From Chlorobium sp. (lineage in GTDB: Bacteria; Bacteroidota; Chlorobiia; Chlorobiales; Chlorobiaceae), in assembly GCA_028278005.1 (NCBI GenBank), contig JANQFD010000126.1, positions 1 to 11,428 of the forward strand: a DNA stretch of 11,428 bases. The letters are read 5' to 3'. The notes below the pieces were generated by a model that had not been told where the DNA came from, ran no database searches, and saw nothing but the letters and a program-made list of their open reading frames with translations. This document shows positions 1-6,700 of the stretch, one piece after another. The translations under genes and the position numbers were made by a program. The first letter of the stretch is position 1; each line of letters starts with the position of its first letter.

Positions 1-271
1 ATCGGGAGATCCTGATCCACAGGGGCCTGCAAACGTAACATATTGAAGAATTTCAGGTTAAAACACTTTTTGCTCTTTCCGAAAAGTATAATTAACGCAA
101 AAAAAACCGAAAAAAAAGCTTGGAAAAATGTATATCTCGACAAAGCAGCGTCGACTGCAGACTATCACTCGCGCCTCGCGCCAGACACCTGCTCAACGCA
201 AAAAAGCAGCCACACCGCGTTTGCTTTAAAACAGAAAAAACACTATATATATATAACAAAGCAATTATCGG
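1..271. other. AT-rich upstream region without a convincing gene
   Basis: I see no supportable gene here. The first ~38 bases are richer in GC and may be the edge of a neighbouring gene. One forward frame ends at a TAA at 36-38 (last residues REILIHRGLQT), another ends at a TGA at 44-46, and the reverse strand is open from an ATG at 39-41 leftwards (MLRLQAPVDQDLP). Too little is present to choose among them. The rest is low-complexity: A-runs around 99-117, a tandem CTCGCGC pair near 169-182, and an alternating TA run at 244-255. A reading frame open from a TTG at 43 through to 462 is discussed under the leader peptide; its first part is Lys-rich and looks non-coding. Confidence 0.6.
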
Positions 272-299
272 TTAATAGCATATTGCGTAACGCAATAAT
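272..299 (+). promoter_or_regulatory. candidate sigma70-type promoter for the ilv-leu operon
   Basis: A possible -35 TTAATA (272-277, 4 of 6 to consensus) is followed after 16 bases by AATAAT (294-299, 5 of 6 to the -10 consensus). Transcription would start near 306, giving a leader RNA of about 245 nt up to the T-run that ends at 552. The placement is attractive because it lies directly upstream of the leader ORF and is overlapped by a perfect palindrome. Such matches are common in AT-rich DNA and Chlorobi promoters are not well known to me, so this is tentative. Confidence 0.3.
281..297. repeat. perfect 17-bp palindrome, candidate operator
   Basis: TATTGCGT-A-ACGCAATA: two perfect 8-base arms around a single A. 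It covers most of the spacer and the first bases of the candidate -10 box, the usual place for a repressor site. The arms are short and the centre is one base, so it is more likely a protein-binding dyad than an RNA hairpin. Just outside it, AATTAT (263-268) and ATAATT (295-300) form a second weaker inverted pair. The binding protein cannot be named from the sequence. Confidence 0.45.
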
Positions 300-366
300 T
301 ACCTGGATGCCTGCATATTTTCAACATAGCGACAACAGCTGCATATCGGAACAAGCCTGTGCATCA

Positions 367-462
367 GTGCGCAACGCCGGTGAGACAGCATCTCTCCTCA
401 TTTGCAGGATCGGAATACCTGTGTCTGTGATTATACTACAGGTAGGTATTCTAGTGCCCTGA
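367..462 (+). CDS. branched-chain amino acid leader peptide (attenuator peptide)
   Basis: A short ORF ends at TGA 460-462, 109 bases before ilvD. From the GTG at 367 it has 31 codons, close to the 32 of the E. coli ilvGMEDA leader peptide. About 14 of the residues after the start are Ile, Leu or Val, and the last 13 residues read VSVIILQVGILVP. Its expected role is to report charged Ile-, Leu- and Val-tRNA by ribosome stalling, not to make a working protein. The start is uncertain. GTG 367 has only a weak GGA (348-350) upstream; an in-frame ATG at 307 would give 51 residues and would be nearly leaderless if transcription starts near 306. The same frame is open back to a TTG at 43, but that part has no protein-like character. 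The BCAA-rich tail, its position and the following terminator are observed; the regulatory role is inference from known attenuators. Confidence 0.65.
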   Translation: MRNAGETASLLICRIGIPVSVIILQVGILVP

Positions 463-479
463 CGGCGCTCCGGTCCCTG
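405..479 (+). promoter_or_regulatory. attenuator stem 1:2 (anti-antiterminator)
   Basis: Hand folding pairs 405-414 with 469-479: eight contiguous pairs (409-414/407-408 with 469-476, including one G-U), a bulged C477, then two more pairs. Nested inside, 415-421 pairs with 443-449 (seven pairs, last one G-U). The 5' strand lies inside the leader peptide coding region among its first Ile codons; the 3' strand lies just past the leader stop. A ribosome stalled on Ile/Val/Leu codons would disrupt this stem and free 474-482 for the antiterminator. Confidence 0.5.
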
Positions 480-527
480 GTCCAATTTTTCTCTTTTTTC
501 TACAAAAACCTATCATTGGCCTCGGGA
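474..527 (+). promoter_or_regulatory. attenuator stem 2:3 (candidate antiterminator)
   Basis: TCCC 474-477 pairs with GGGA 524-527. After a small internal loop (T478 opposite T522-C523), GGTC 479-482 pairs with GGCC 518-521 with one G-U, giving eight pairs. The loop, 483-517, is pyrimidine-rich and looks unstructured. Its 5' strand overlaps the 3' strand of stem 1:2 (474-479), and its 3' strand is the 5' arm of the terminator, so the three stems are mutually exclusive. The stem is modest, so its stability against the terminator needs calculation. Confidence 0.45.
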
Positions 528-552
528 ACGGCATCCCGGAGGGTGTTTTTTT
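520..552 (+). terminator. intrinsic terminator (attenuator) before ilvD
   Basis: CCTCGGGA (520-527) pairs with TCCCGGAGG (534-542), eight pairs with one bulged G, around a six-base loop ACGGCA. The stem is followed by GTG and seven T (546-552). It ends only 19 bases before the ilvD start and lies downstream of a BCAA-rich leader ORF, so it should act as a conditional terminator for the whole operon and not as the end of an upstream gene. Confidence 0.7.
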
Positions 553-571
553 AATTCAAAAAATACGGTTT

Positions 572-2257
572 ATGAGATCCGATACCATAAAAAAAGGCTT
601 CGAGAAAGCACCGCACAGAAGTCTGCTGAAGGCAACAGGAACAATCTCGTCAAACGAAGACTTCAGAAAACCCTTTATCGGTATCTGCAATTCGTTTATC
701 GAACTTATTCCAGGTCATGCCCATTTGCAGAAACTGGGACAGATTGCCAAGGAAGAGGTAAGAAAAGCCGGAGGGGTTCCTTTTGAATTCAATACCATAG
801 GCATCTGCGATGGTATCGCAATGGGCCATATCGGCATGCGCTATTCACTGGCAAGCAGGGAACTGATCGCAGACAGCGTCGAGGCGGTAGCACAGGCCCA
901 CCGTCTTGACGGACTCGTCTGTATTCCCAACTGTGACAAGATCACACCGGGCATGATGATGGCTGCGGTCCGCATGAATATTCCGGTTATTTTTGTCTCC
1001 GGCGGCCCGATGAAAAAAGGATGCACGCCTTCGGGAGAGACTGTCGATCTTATATCGGTATTCGAGGCTGTCGGTCGTCATAGTACCGGTGAAATCGACG
1101 ATGAGAAACTGGGAGAAATAGAGGATCATGCTTGTCCGACGTGCGGTTCCTGTTCGGGAATGTTCACGGCAAATTCCATGAACTGCCTCTGTGAAGCACT
1201 TGGCCTGGCCCTGCCGGGAAACGGAACTGTACTTGCTGTCGATCCAAGAAGAGAGGAACTGCTCAGGCAAGCCTCGAGAAACATCATCGATCTTGTTGAA
1301 AAGGACATAAAGCCGCGTGATATTCTATCAAGACGTTCTCTCCTGAACGCTTTTGCGCTTGATTTTGCAATGGGAGGAAGCACCAATACAATACTGCACA
1401 CGCTTGCAATCGCCAATGAGGCGGAAGTACCGTTTGACTTTTCGGAGCTTAACGACCTTTCAGCAAAAACACCGTATATCTGCAAGGTCAGCCCTGCGAC
1501 CCAGGATGTGCACATTGAAGATGTGGACCGGGCAGGAGGGGTTTCGGCAATACTCAACGAACTTTCAAAAATCGAAGGTCTGCTTGATCTCTCCGCACCG
1601 ACAGTCACAGGCAGGACGCTCGGTGAAAACATTGCAGGCGCTACGATACAAAACACGGATGTTATCCGTTCAATTGCATCGCCGTACGCGCAGTCAGGGG
1701 GGCTCGCCGTGCTTTATGGAAATCTCGCTCCTGAAGGTGCCGTTGTCAAAACCGGTGCTGTGAGTGAGTCCATGATGCTTCACACCGGTCCGGCAAAAGT
1801 GTATGAATGTCAGGACGATGCCATAAAAGGCATCATGGAGGGAGACGTTGTTTCGGGAGATGTCGTGGTTATCCGTTACGAAGGTCCCAAAGGGGGACCG
1901 GGAATGCCCGAAATGCTTTCTCCCACCAGCGCCATCATGGGACGCGGTCTTGGAGATTCCGTTGCGCTTATAACGGACGGACGTTTTTCAGGGGGGTCCC
2001 GGGGTGCGTGTGTCGGTCATGTTTCACCTGAAGCTGCTGAAAAAGGGCCGATTGCCGCTTTGCGAAACGGTGACATGATCACCATCGACCTGCCGAACAG
2101 GTCTATTTCAGTCAACCTGTCCGACGAAACAATGAAACAGAGACTCGCAGAAATCCCGGAGTTCGTCCCTAAAATCACAAAAGGATATCTCGCGCGATAC
2201 TCGCAAATGGTTACATCAGCGCATACCGGTGCGATATTAAAAAACCCGGCTTGCTAA
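572..2257 (+). CDS. ilvD: dihydroxy-acid dehydratase
   Basis: Dehydrates 2,3-dihydroxyisovalerate to 2-oxoisovalerate and 2,3-dihydroxy-3-methylvalerate to 2-oxo-3-methylvalerate, the shared last step before transamination to Val and Ile; cytoplasmic. At 561 residues it is normal for IlvD/Edd proteins. Visible motifs are PNCDKITPGM with C121, D122 and K123 (cluster Cys, Mg ligand and the Lys carbamylated in homologues), CPTCGSCSGMFTANSMNCL from C188, and GRFSGGS with S473, the probable catalytic base. Near residue 48 it reads IPGHAHL, as in E. coli IlvD, where the plant/mycobacterial [2Fe-2S] type has a Cys (TCN). An oxygen-sensitive [4Fe-4S]-like cluster is therefore inferred. The ATG at 572 gives a natural family N-terminus, but no clear Shine-Dalgarno precedes it. 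First structural gene after the attenuator. Confidence 0.97.
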   Translation: MRSDTIKKGFEKAPHRSLLKATGTISSNEDFRKPFIGICNSFIELIPGHAHLQKLGQIAKEEVRKAGGVPFEFNTIGICDGIAMGHIGMRYSLASRELIADSVEAVAQAHRLDGLVCIPNCDKITPGMMMAAVRMNIPVIFVSGGPMKKGCTPSGETVDLISVFEAVGRHSTGEIDDEKLGEIEDHACPTCGSCSGMFTANSMNCLCEALGLALPGNGTVLAVDPRREELLRQASRNIIDLVEKDIKPRDILSRRSLLNAFALDFAMGGSTNTILHTLAIANEAEVPFDFSELNDLSAKTPYICKVSPATQDVHIEDVDRAGGVSAILNELSKIEGLLDLSAPTVTGRTLGENIAGATIQNTDVIRSIASPYAQSGGLAVLYGNLAPEGAVVKTGAVSESMMLHTGPAKVYECQDDAIKGIMEGDVVSGDVVVIRYEGPKGGPGMPEMLSPTSAIMGRGLGDSVALITDGRFSGGSRGACVGHVSPEAAEKGPIAALRNGDMITIDLPNRSISVNLSDETMKQRLAEIPEFVPKITKGYLARYSQMVTSAHTGAILKNPAC

Positions 2258-2275
2258 CATTAAAAGTGATACCTC

Positions 2276-3997
2276 ATGCATACAACCGGCCAGAAAATGA
2301 ATGGCTCCGAAATATTTTTTGAATGCCTGCGCCGGGAACATGTCGATTACATTTTCGGCTATCCCGGCGGAGCGCTCCTGAAAGTTTATGAAACGCTTTA
2401 TGATGTCGAGGACATCAAACATATTCTTGTCCGGCATGAACAGGGTGCCGCGCATATGGCTGAAGGTTACGCCAGAGCAACCGGCAAACCGGGAGTCGTT
2501 CTGGTAACATCAGGACCGGGCGCGACCAATACGGTCACCGGGATATCGAACGCTTATATGGATTCCTCTCCGCTGATTGTTTTCACCGGCCAGGTACCGA
2601 GCGCCCTTATCGGCAACGATGCTTTTCAGGAAGCCGATATCGTCGGCATAACCCGGCCGATAACAAAGCATAATTTTCTTGTCAAGGATGTCAAGGATAT
2701 GGCTGCAACGATCAAAAAAGCGTTTTATCTGGCAACACAGGGAAGACCGGGACCGGTTCTTGTCGATCTTCCGAAAGACGTTCTTAATTCGGAATGTGTT
2801 TTCAACTGGCCGGAAAAGGTTGACATTCGGGGATTCAAGCCGACAATCAAGGGCCATGAAAACCAGATAAAAAAAGCCGCAAAAATCATTGCAAAGGCAA
2901 AACGCCCGCTTCTTTATGTCGGCGGCGGCGTTATTGCGGCCGGAGCATCCGATGCGCTCAGGAAACTCGCTATCGACCAGAATATACCGGTTACCATGAC
3001 CCTGCAGGGCCTGGGAGCATTTCCGGGAAACCATCCGTTGAGCATGGGAATGCTCGGGATGCACGGTACGTTCTGGGCGAACCAGGCAGTCAATAACTGT
3101 GACCTGCTTATTTCGGTAGGGGCACGGTTTGACGACAGGGTAACCGGCAAGGTCGATACGTTTGCAACACATGCATATAAAATTCATAACGACATCGATC
3201 CCACAAACATCGATAAAAACGTCAAGGTCGATCTTCCGGTTGTCGGCGATTCCCTGCATTTTCTCGAGGGAGTCTACAACGCGCTGCCGAAAACAAAGGA
3301 AGACCGTCAGCCCTGGCTCGATCAGATCGCACAGTGGCAGCAGGAGTGTCCGCTGACCTATACAAACGACGAATCAACCCTGAAAACGGAATTCGTTATT
3401 GACGAGGTTTCAAGGCAGACCGAAGGGAAAGCCGTTGTCGCAACCGATGTCGGTCAGCACCAGATGTGGACAGCCCAGTACTACCGGTTCACCAACCCGC
3501 GCTCGATCATTACCAGCGGAGGCCTCGGAACCATGGGGTATGGCCTTCCCGCGGCTATCGGCGCAGCGTTTGGCGTCAAGGACAGGCCGGTTGTTCTTTT
3601 CTGCGGCGACGGCGGTTTCATGATGAACATACAGGAACTGGTCACGGCAGCACACTATAAACTGCCGGTCAAGATTTTTCTGATCAACAACAACTTTCTC
3701 GGCATGGTGCGTCAGTGGCAGGAACTCTTTCACCAGGAAAAGTACTCGTTCACAGACCTGCAGCACAGTAATCCGGATTTCGTCCGTGTTGCCGAGGCTT
3801 TCGGGATCAAAGCATATAGCGCAACCAATCCTGCCGAAGCCGAGCATGCCATCGGAGAAGCCCTTGCTTACAATGAAGGACCGGTTATGGTTGAGTTCAA
3901 GGTTATCAAAAAAGACATGGTGTTCCCGATGGTTCCGGCAGGTGCATCTATTTCGGAGATGCTTTTTGAGAGACTGAATCCTAAAACAATGGTATAA
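2276..3997 (+). CDS. ilvB: acetolactate synthase, large catalytic subunit
   Basis: Thiamine-diphosphate enzyme that condenses two pyruvates to 2-acetolactate (Val/Leu) or pyruvate plus 2-oxobutyrate to 2-aceto-2-hydroxybutyrate (Ile). The 573 residues match the biosynthetic AHAS catalytic subunit. Seen in order: an N-terminal TPP-binding domain with catalytic E55 in RHEQGAAHMAEGYAR; a central FAD/DHS-like domain (about 195-335); and a C-terminal domain with the Mg-TPP motif G444-D445-G446 ending in N471-N472, then GMVRQWQE with W481, the residue at the classical herbicide site. It starts 18 bases after ilvD. A second in-frame ATG at 2297 is possible, but neither start has a strong ribosome site. 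The FAD-type AHAS signature and the adjoining ilvN argue for a biosynthetic enzyme, not a catabolic acetolactate synthase. Confidence 0.97.
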   Translation: MHTTGQKMNGSEIFFECLRREHVDYIFGYPGGALLKVYETLYDVEDIKHILVRHEQGAAHMAEGYARATGKPGVVLVTSGPGATNTVTGISNAYMDSSPLIVFTGQVPSALIGNDAFQEADIVGITRPITKHNFLVKDVKDMAATIKKAFYLATQGRPGPVLVDLPKDVLNSECVFNWPEKVDIRGFKPTIKGHENQIKKAAKIIAKAKRPLLYVGGGVIAAGASDALRKLAIDQNIPVTMTLQGLGAFPGNHPLSMGMLGMHGTFWANQAVNNCDLLISVGARFDDRVTGKVDTFATHAYKIHNDIDPTNIDKNVKVDLPVVGDSLHFLEGVYNALPKTKEDRQPWLDQIAQWQQECPLTYTNDESTLKTEFVIDEVSRQTEGKAVVATDVGQHQMWTAQYYRFTNPRSIITSGGLGTMGYGLPAAIGAAFGVKDRPVVLFCGDGGFMMNIQELVTAAHYKLPVKIFLINNNFLGMVRQWQELFHQEKYSFTDLQHSNPDFVRVAEAFGIKAYSATNPAEAEHAIGEALAYNEGPVMVEFKVIKKDMVFPMVPAGASISEMLFERLNPKTMV

Positions 3998-4004
3998 CCA
4001 AGCT

Positions 4005-4484
4005 ATGAAACATATCATATCCGTTCTGGTAGAAAACAAATTCGGGACGCTGAACAGGGTGGCAGCCATGTTCAGCGCCAGGGGATTCAACCTTGAAAGC
4101 ATTTCGATCGGCGAAACCGAAGACAATGAGATATCCCGCATGACAATTGTCACCCGGGGAGACGACCGTATCATCAGCCAGATCCTCAAACAGCTTAACC
4201 GGCTTGTCGATACACTGAAAGTTGTCGATGTCACACACAAACCGCACGTATCGAGAGAACTGCTTTTGATGACCCTGAAACTCGGAAAACAGTCACAACA
4301 GGAGATTTTCGAGCTGATCGGTGTTTTTAAGGCAAAAGTCGTGGATATAAAACAAAAATCCATTACTATTGAGGTCGTCGGTTCGCCGGACAAGATCAAT
4401 ACAACAATTGACATGTTCAGGCCGCTCGGCATAAAGGAAATTGCACGCTCCGGCACGGTCGCCATGACCCGTGGCGAGGGTTGA
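4005..4484 (+). CDS. ilvN: acetolactate synthase, small regulatory subunit
   Basis: Regulatory partner of IlvB; in this family it stimulates the catalytic subunit and confers valine feedback inhibition. At 159 residues it has the usual length of the IlvN/IlvH family. An ACT domain covers about residues 3-76, with the effector-site pattern N11-x-x-G14-x-L16 in ENKFGTLNRVAAMFSARGFN. The second half (about 80-157) is the small-subunit C-terminal domain. The ATG lies seven bases after the ilvB stop, so translation is probably coupled, consistent with subunits of one complex. Its 3' end overlaps a short hairpin and is followed by a T-rich tract. Whether valine, or also leucine or isoleucine, inhibits this version cannot be read from the sequence. 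The E. coli-style name ilvN or ilvH is equally applicable. Confidence 0.95.
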   Translation: MKHIISVLVENKFGTLNRVAAMFSARGFNLESISIGETEDNEISRMTIVTRGDDRIISQILKQLNRLVDTLKVVDVTHKPHVSRELLLMTLKLGKQSQQEIFELIGVFKAKVVDIKQKSITIEVVGSPDKINTTIDMFRPLGIKEIARSGTVAMTRGEG

Positions 4485-4497
4485 TTTTGTTTTTTTT
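4459..4497 (+). terminator. weak hairpin and T-rich tract at the ilvN 3' end
   Basis: TCGCCA (4459-4464) and TGGCGA (4472-4477) form a six-pair stem inside the last ilvN codons. A T-rich tract with one G follows at 4485-4497, ending in eight T (4490-4497). The stem is separated from the T-run by seven bases, further than in an efficient intrinsic terminator, so at most partial termination or pausing is expected. The genes downstream belong to the same pathway and strand. Confidence 0.3.
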
Positions 4498-4506
4498 AAA
4501 CAACCG

Positions 4507-4597
4507 GGAACCTCTATTTATTGTTATGAGCGCTTCAAGTTCTTTTCCTTCCGTTCAACGATGTAATTGAAGCGCGGAATAGATACATAGAGGTTCC
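4507..4597. repeat. nested inverted repeat (large stem-loop) between ilvN and ilvC
   Basis: Two perfect inverted repeats are nested. The outer GGAACCTCTAT (4507-4517) pairs with ATAGAGGTTCC (4587-4597), 11 pairs; the inner GCGCTTCAA (4530-4538) pairs with TTGAAGCGC (4567-4575), 9 pairs. Between them 4519-4522 can pair with 4582-4585 (one G-U), so the element can form one long interrupted hairpin with a 28-base pyrimidine-rich loop. No T-run follows, so it is not a terminator. It ends nine bases before the AAAGAG (4606-4611) that serves ilvC. Possible roles are a regulatory or mRNA-processing/stability structure, or a small non-coding insertion; the sequence does not decide. Confidence 0.75.
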
Positions 4598-4618
4598 AAT
4601 CACATAAAGAGCAAACAT

Positions 4619-5611
4619 ATGAAAGCTTATTACGATCAGGATGCCGACCTGAAATACCTGCAGGAGAAAAACATCGCCGTTCTCGGCTACGGCAGCCAGG
4701 GCCATGCTCACGCCCTGAACCTCAAGGAAAGCGGGCTCAACGTCTGTGTCGGTCTGAGACCGGACAGTTCCTCGTCTGCCAAAGCAAGGGAAGCCGGTCT
4801 TGAAGTCAACACTATCGCCGATGCGGTAAAGTGGGCGGACATCGTCATGGTCCTTCTCCCGGACCAGTATCAGAAAAACATTTACGAGACGGAAATCGCC
4901 CCGAACCTCGAAGCGGGAAACACTCTGGCGTTCGCTCACGGTTTCAATATCCATTACAACCAGATTGTTCCCCCCGAAACCGTAAACGTCATGATGATCG
5001 CTCCGAAAAGCCCCGGTCATCTTGTCCGTCGTACCTTTACCCAGGGCAACGGTGTGCCCTGTCTTATCGCGGTCTATCAGGACTACACGGGAGACACCAA
5101 ACAGCAGGCACTTGCATGGGCCAAAGGCCTCGGCGGCACCAAAGCCGGCGTTATCGAAACGACGTTCAAGGATGAAACCGAAACAGACCTTTTCGGTGAG
5201 CAGGCCGTCCTCTGCGGCGGATCGGCAGAGCTGATCAAGGCTGGATTTGAAACACTTGTCGAGGGCGGCTATCCGGCGGAGCTGGCCTATTTTGAATGCA
5301 TGCACGAACTGAAACTGATTGTCGACCTTTACTATGAAGGCGGCCTGTCTCGCATGAACTATTCCGTCAGCGATACAGCCGAGTACGGGGGCATGACACG
5401 CGGCCCGAGGGTCATCACATCCGATGTCAAGGCCGAGATGAAAAAAATCCTCGAAGAAGTACAGGATGGCCGGTTTGCAAAAGAGTTCATTGACGAATGC
5501 AATTCCGGTTATCCGAACATGAAAAAACTGCGCGAATCAAATGCCGGGCATCCGATCGAGAAAGTCGGGTCGAAACTGCGCGATATGATGAGCTGGCTCC
5601 TGAAAAAATAA
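4619..5611 (+). CDS. ilvC: ketol-acid reductoisomerase, class I (NADP+)
   Basis: Isomerises and reduces 2-acetolactate to 2,3-dihydroxyisovalerate and 2-aceto-2-hydroxybutyrate to 2,3-dihydroxy-3-methylvalerate, using Mg2+ and NAD(P)H. Its 330 residues identify the short class I form. The N-terminal Rossmann fold shows GYGSQGHA (23-30), and the cofactor loop LRPDSSSSAK has R47 and S50-S53, as in NADPH-preferring enzymes. The C-terminal knotted domain retains the metal and substrate residues at their standard numbering: D190, E194, E226, E230 and S251. An AAAGAG (4606-4611) seven bases before the ATG is a reasonable ribosome site. It is separated from ilvN by 134 bases with a large inverted repeat, so its expression may be set partly apart from ilvDBN. 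NADPH preference is inferred from the loop. Confidence 0.97.
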   Translation: MKAYYDQDADLKYLQEKNIAVLGYGSQGHAHALNLKESGLNVCVGLRPDSSSSAKAREAGLEVNTIADAVKWADIVMVLLPDQYQKNIYETEIAPNLEAGNTLAFAHGFNIHYNQIVPPETVNVMMIAPKSPGHLVRRTFTQGNGVPCLIAVYQDYTGDTKQQALAWAKGLGGTKAGVIETTFKDETETDLFGEQAVLCGGSAELIKAGFETLVEGGYPAELAYFECMHELKLIVDLYYEGGLSRMNYSVSDTAEYGGMTRGPRVITSDVKAEMKKILEEVQDGRFAKEFIDECNSGYPNMKKLRESNAGHPIEKVGSKLRDMMSWLLKK

Positions 5612-5621
5612 TGTCTGACTA

Positions 5622-6683
5622 ATGTTCAAAATAGTAACCATACCAGGCGACGGCATCGGCTCCGAGGTTGTCGCCAGTGCAGTACAGGTCATCAAGGCAC
5701 TGGAAGAAAAACACGGCCTGGAAATCGAAATAGAGGAGCATCTCTTCGGCGGCGCGTCCTACGATGTTCACGGCGAAATGCTCACCGAAGAAACACTCGA
5801 GGCCTGTAAAAACTGTGACGCGGTTCTGCTCGGTGCTGTCGGCGGGCCGAAATGGGAGAACCTGCCGCACGAGAAAAAACCGGAGGCCGCGCTCCTCAGA
5901 ATCCGCAAGGAACTTGGCCTTTTTGCGAACTTCCGTCCCGCAAAAGTTTACGACGCGCTTGTCAATGCGTCGTCGCTCAAATCGGAGATCCTTTCAGGGA
6001 CCGACTTCATGGTTATCAGGGAACTGACCGGGGGCATTTATTTCGGTCAGCCGCGAGGATACGATGAAGAAAAGGGCTGGAACACCATGGTGTATGAAAA
6101 ATACGAGGTAGAACGCATTGCCCGCCTTGCTTTTGAAACCGCCATGAAGCGTGAAAAGCGGCTTGTTTCCATCGACAAGGCAAACGTTCTGGAATGCTCG
6201 CAGTTCTGGAGAAACATCGTGCACGAAGTGCACAAGGATTTTCCTGAAGTCGAACTGAGCGACATGTATGTGGACAATGCGGCGATGCAGGTTGTCCGGG
6301 ACCCGAAACAGTTCGATGTGATTGTCACCAAAAACCTTTTTGGTGACATACTCAGCGACATTTCCGGCATGATCACCGGCAGCCTCGGGATGCTTCCTTC
6401 GGCAAGTATCGGAAGCAAACACGCGCTCTATGAGCCGATTCACGGCAGTGCACCGGATATCGCAGGCCGGAACAAGGCAAATCCGATTGCGACAATAGCC
6501 TCGGTTGCCATGATGTTCGAACACAGTTTTTCGATGCAGCACATTGCCGACGACATCTATACGGCGATAGAAAAAACGCTCGAATCCGGATTACGTACAG
6601 CCGACATCGCGAACCCTGGAGACAGTGTCGCATCGACGGAAGAGATCACCGATGCCATCACGGCAAGCCTGGAGGTATCGTAA
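5622..6683 (+). CDS. leuB: 3-isopropylmalate dehydrogenase
   Basis: Oxidatively decarboxylates 3-isopropylmalate to 2-oxoisocaproate (Leu); in a citramalate route the same enzyme converts 3-methylmalate to 2-oxobutyrate (Ile). The 353 residues are typical. Substrate residues align with known IPMDHs: R95 and R105 in LRIRKELGLFANFRP, R133 and Y140 in VIRELTGGIYFG, and K186 in DKANVLE. Metal ligands are D218 (YVDNAAMQ), D242 and D246 (FGDILSDISG). HGSAPDIAG with D279-I280 is the NAD-specific signature that separates it from NADP isocitrate dehydrogenases. It follows ilvC by ten bases with no obvious Shine-Dalgarno. Gene order leuB before leuA, with leuCD following, differs from E. coli leuABCD. 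Confidence 0.96.
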   Translation: MFKIVTIPGDGIGSEVVASAVQVIKALEEKHGLEIEIEEHLFGGASYDVHGEMLTEETLEACKNCDAVLLGAVGGPKWENLPHEKKPEAALLRIRKELGLFANFRPAKVYDALVNASSLKSEILSGTDFMVIRELTGGIYFGQPRGYDEEKGWNTMVYEKYEVERIARLAFETAMKREKRLVSIDKANVLECSQFWRNIVHEVHKDFPEVELSDMYVDNAAMQVVRDPKQFDVIVTKNLFGDILSDISGMITGSLGMLPSASIGSKHALYEPIHGSAPDIAGRNKANPIATIASVAMMFEHSFSMQHIADDIYTAIEKTLESGLRTADIANPGDSVASTEEITDAITASLEVS

Positions 6684-6700
6684 CCATCGTCCGATAACGC

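Noticed and set aside
1..41. Edge of a neighbouring gene (forward frame ending at TAA 36-38, or reverse ORF starting MLRLQAPVDQD)
   Set aside because: Both readings are too short to support, and neither has a recognisable motif or a ribosome site.
43..366. N-terminal part of the 139-codon frame from TTG 43 as a protein gene
   Set aside because: It is Lys-rich, low-complexity translation of A-rich DNA with no family resemblance, and includes the candidate promoter. Only the BCAA-rich tail ending at 462 is kept, as a leader peptide.
280..571. T-box or other amino acid riboswitch before ilvD
   Set aside because: I see no T-box consensus or specifier-loop architecture; the leader ORF plus alternative hairpins explains the region better.
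1126..1656. Reverse-strand ORFs within ilvD (845-1270 and 1126-1656)
   Set aside because: They are shadows of ilvD codons, with no start context or motifs.
3410..4465. 351-codon reverse-strand ORF across ilvB and ilvN
   Set aside because: It is antisense to two well-conserved genes, spans their junction and has no recognisable domains; long shadow frames are common opposite such coding sequence.
4535..5305. 256-codon reverse-strand ORF over ilvC
   Set aside because: It is opposite a fully conserved ilvC; its residues mirror ilvC codons and it shows no independent family.
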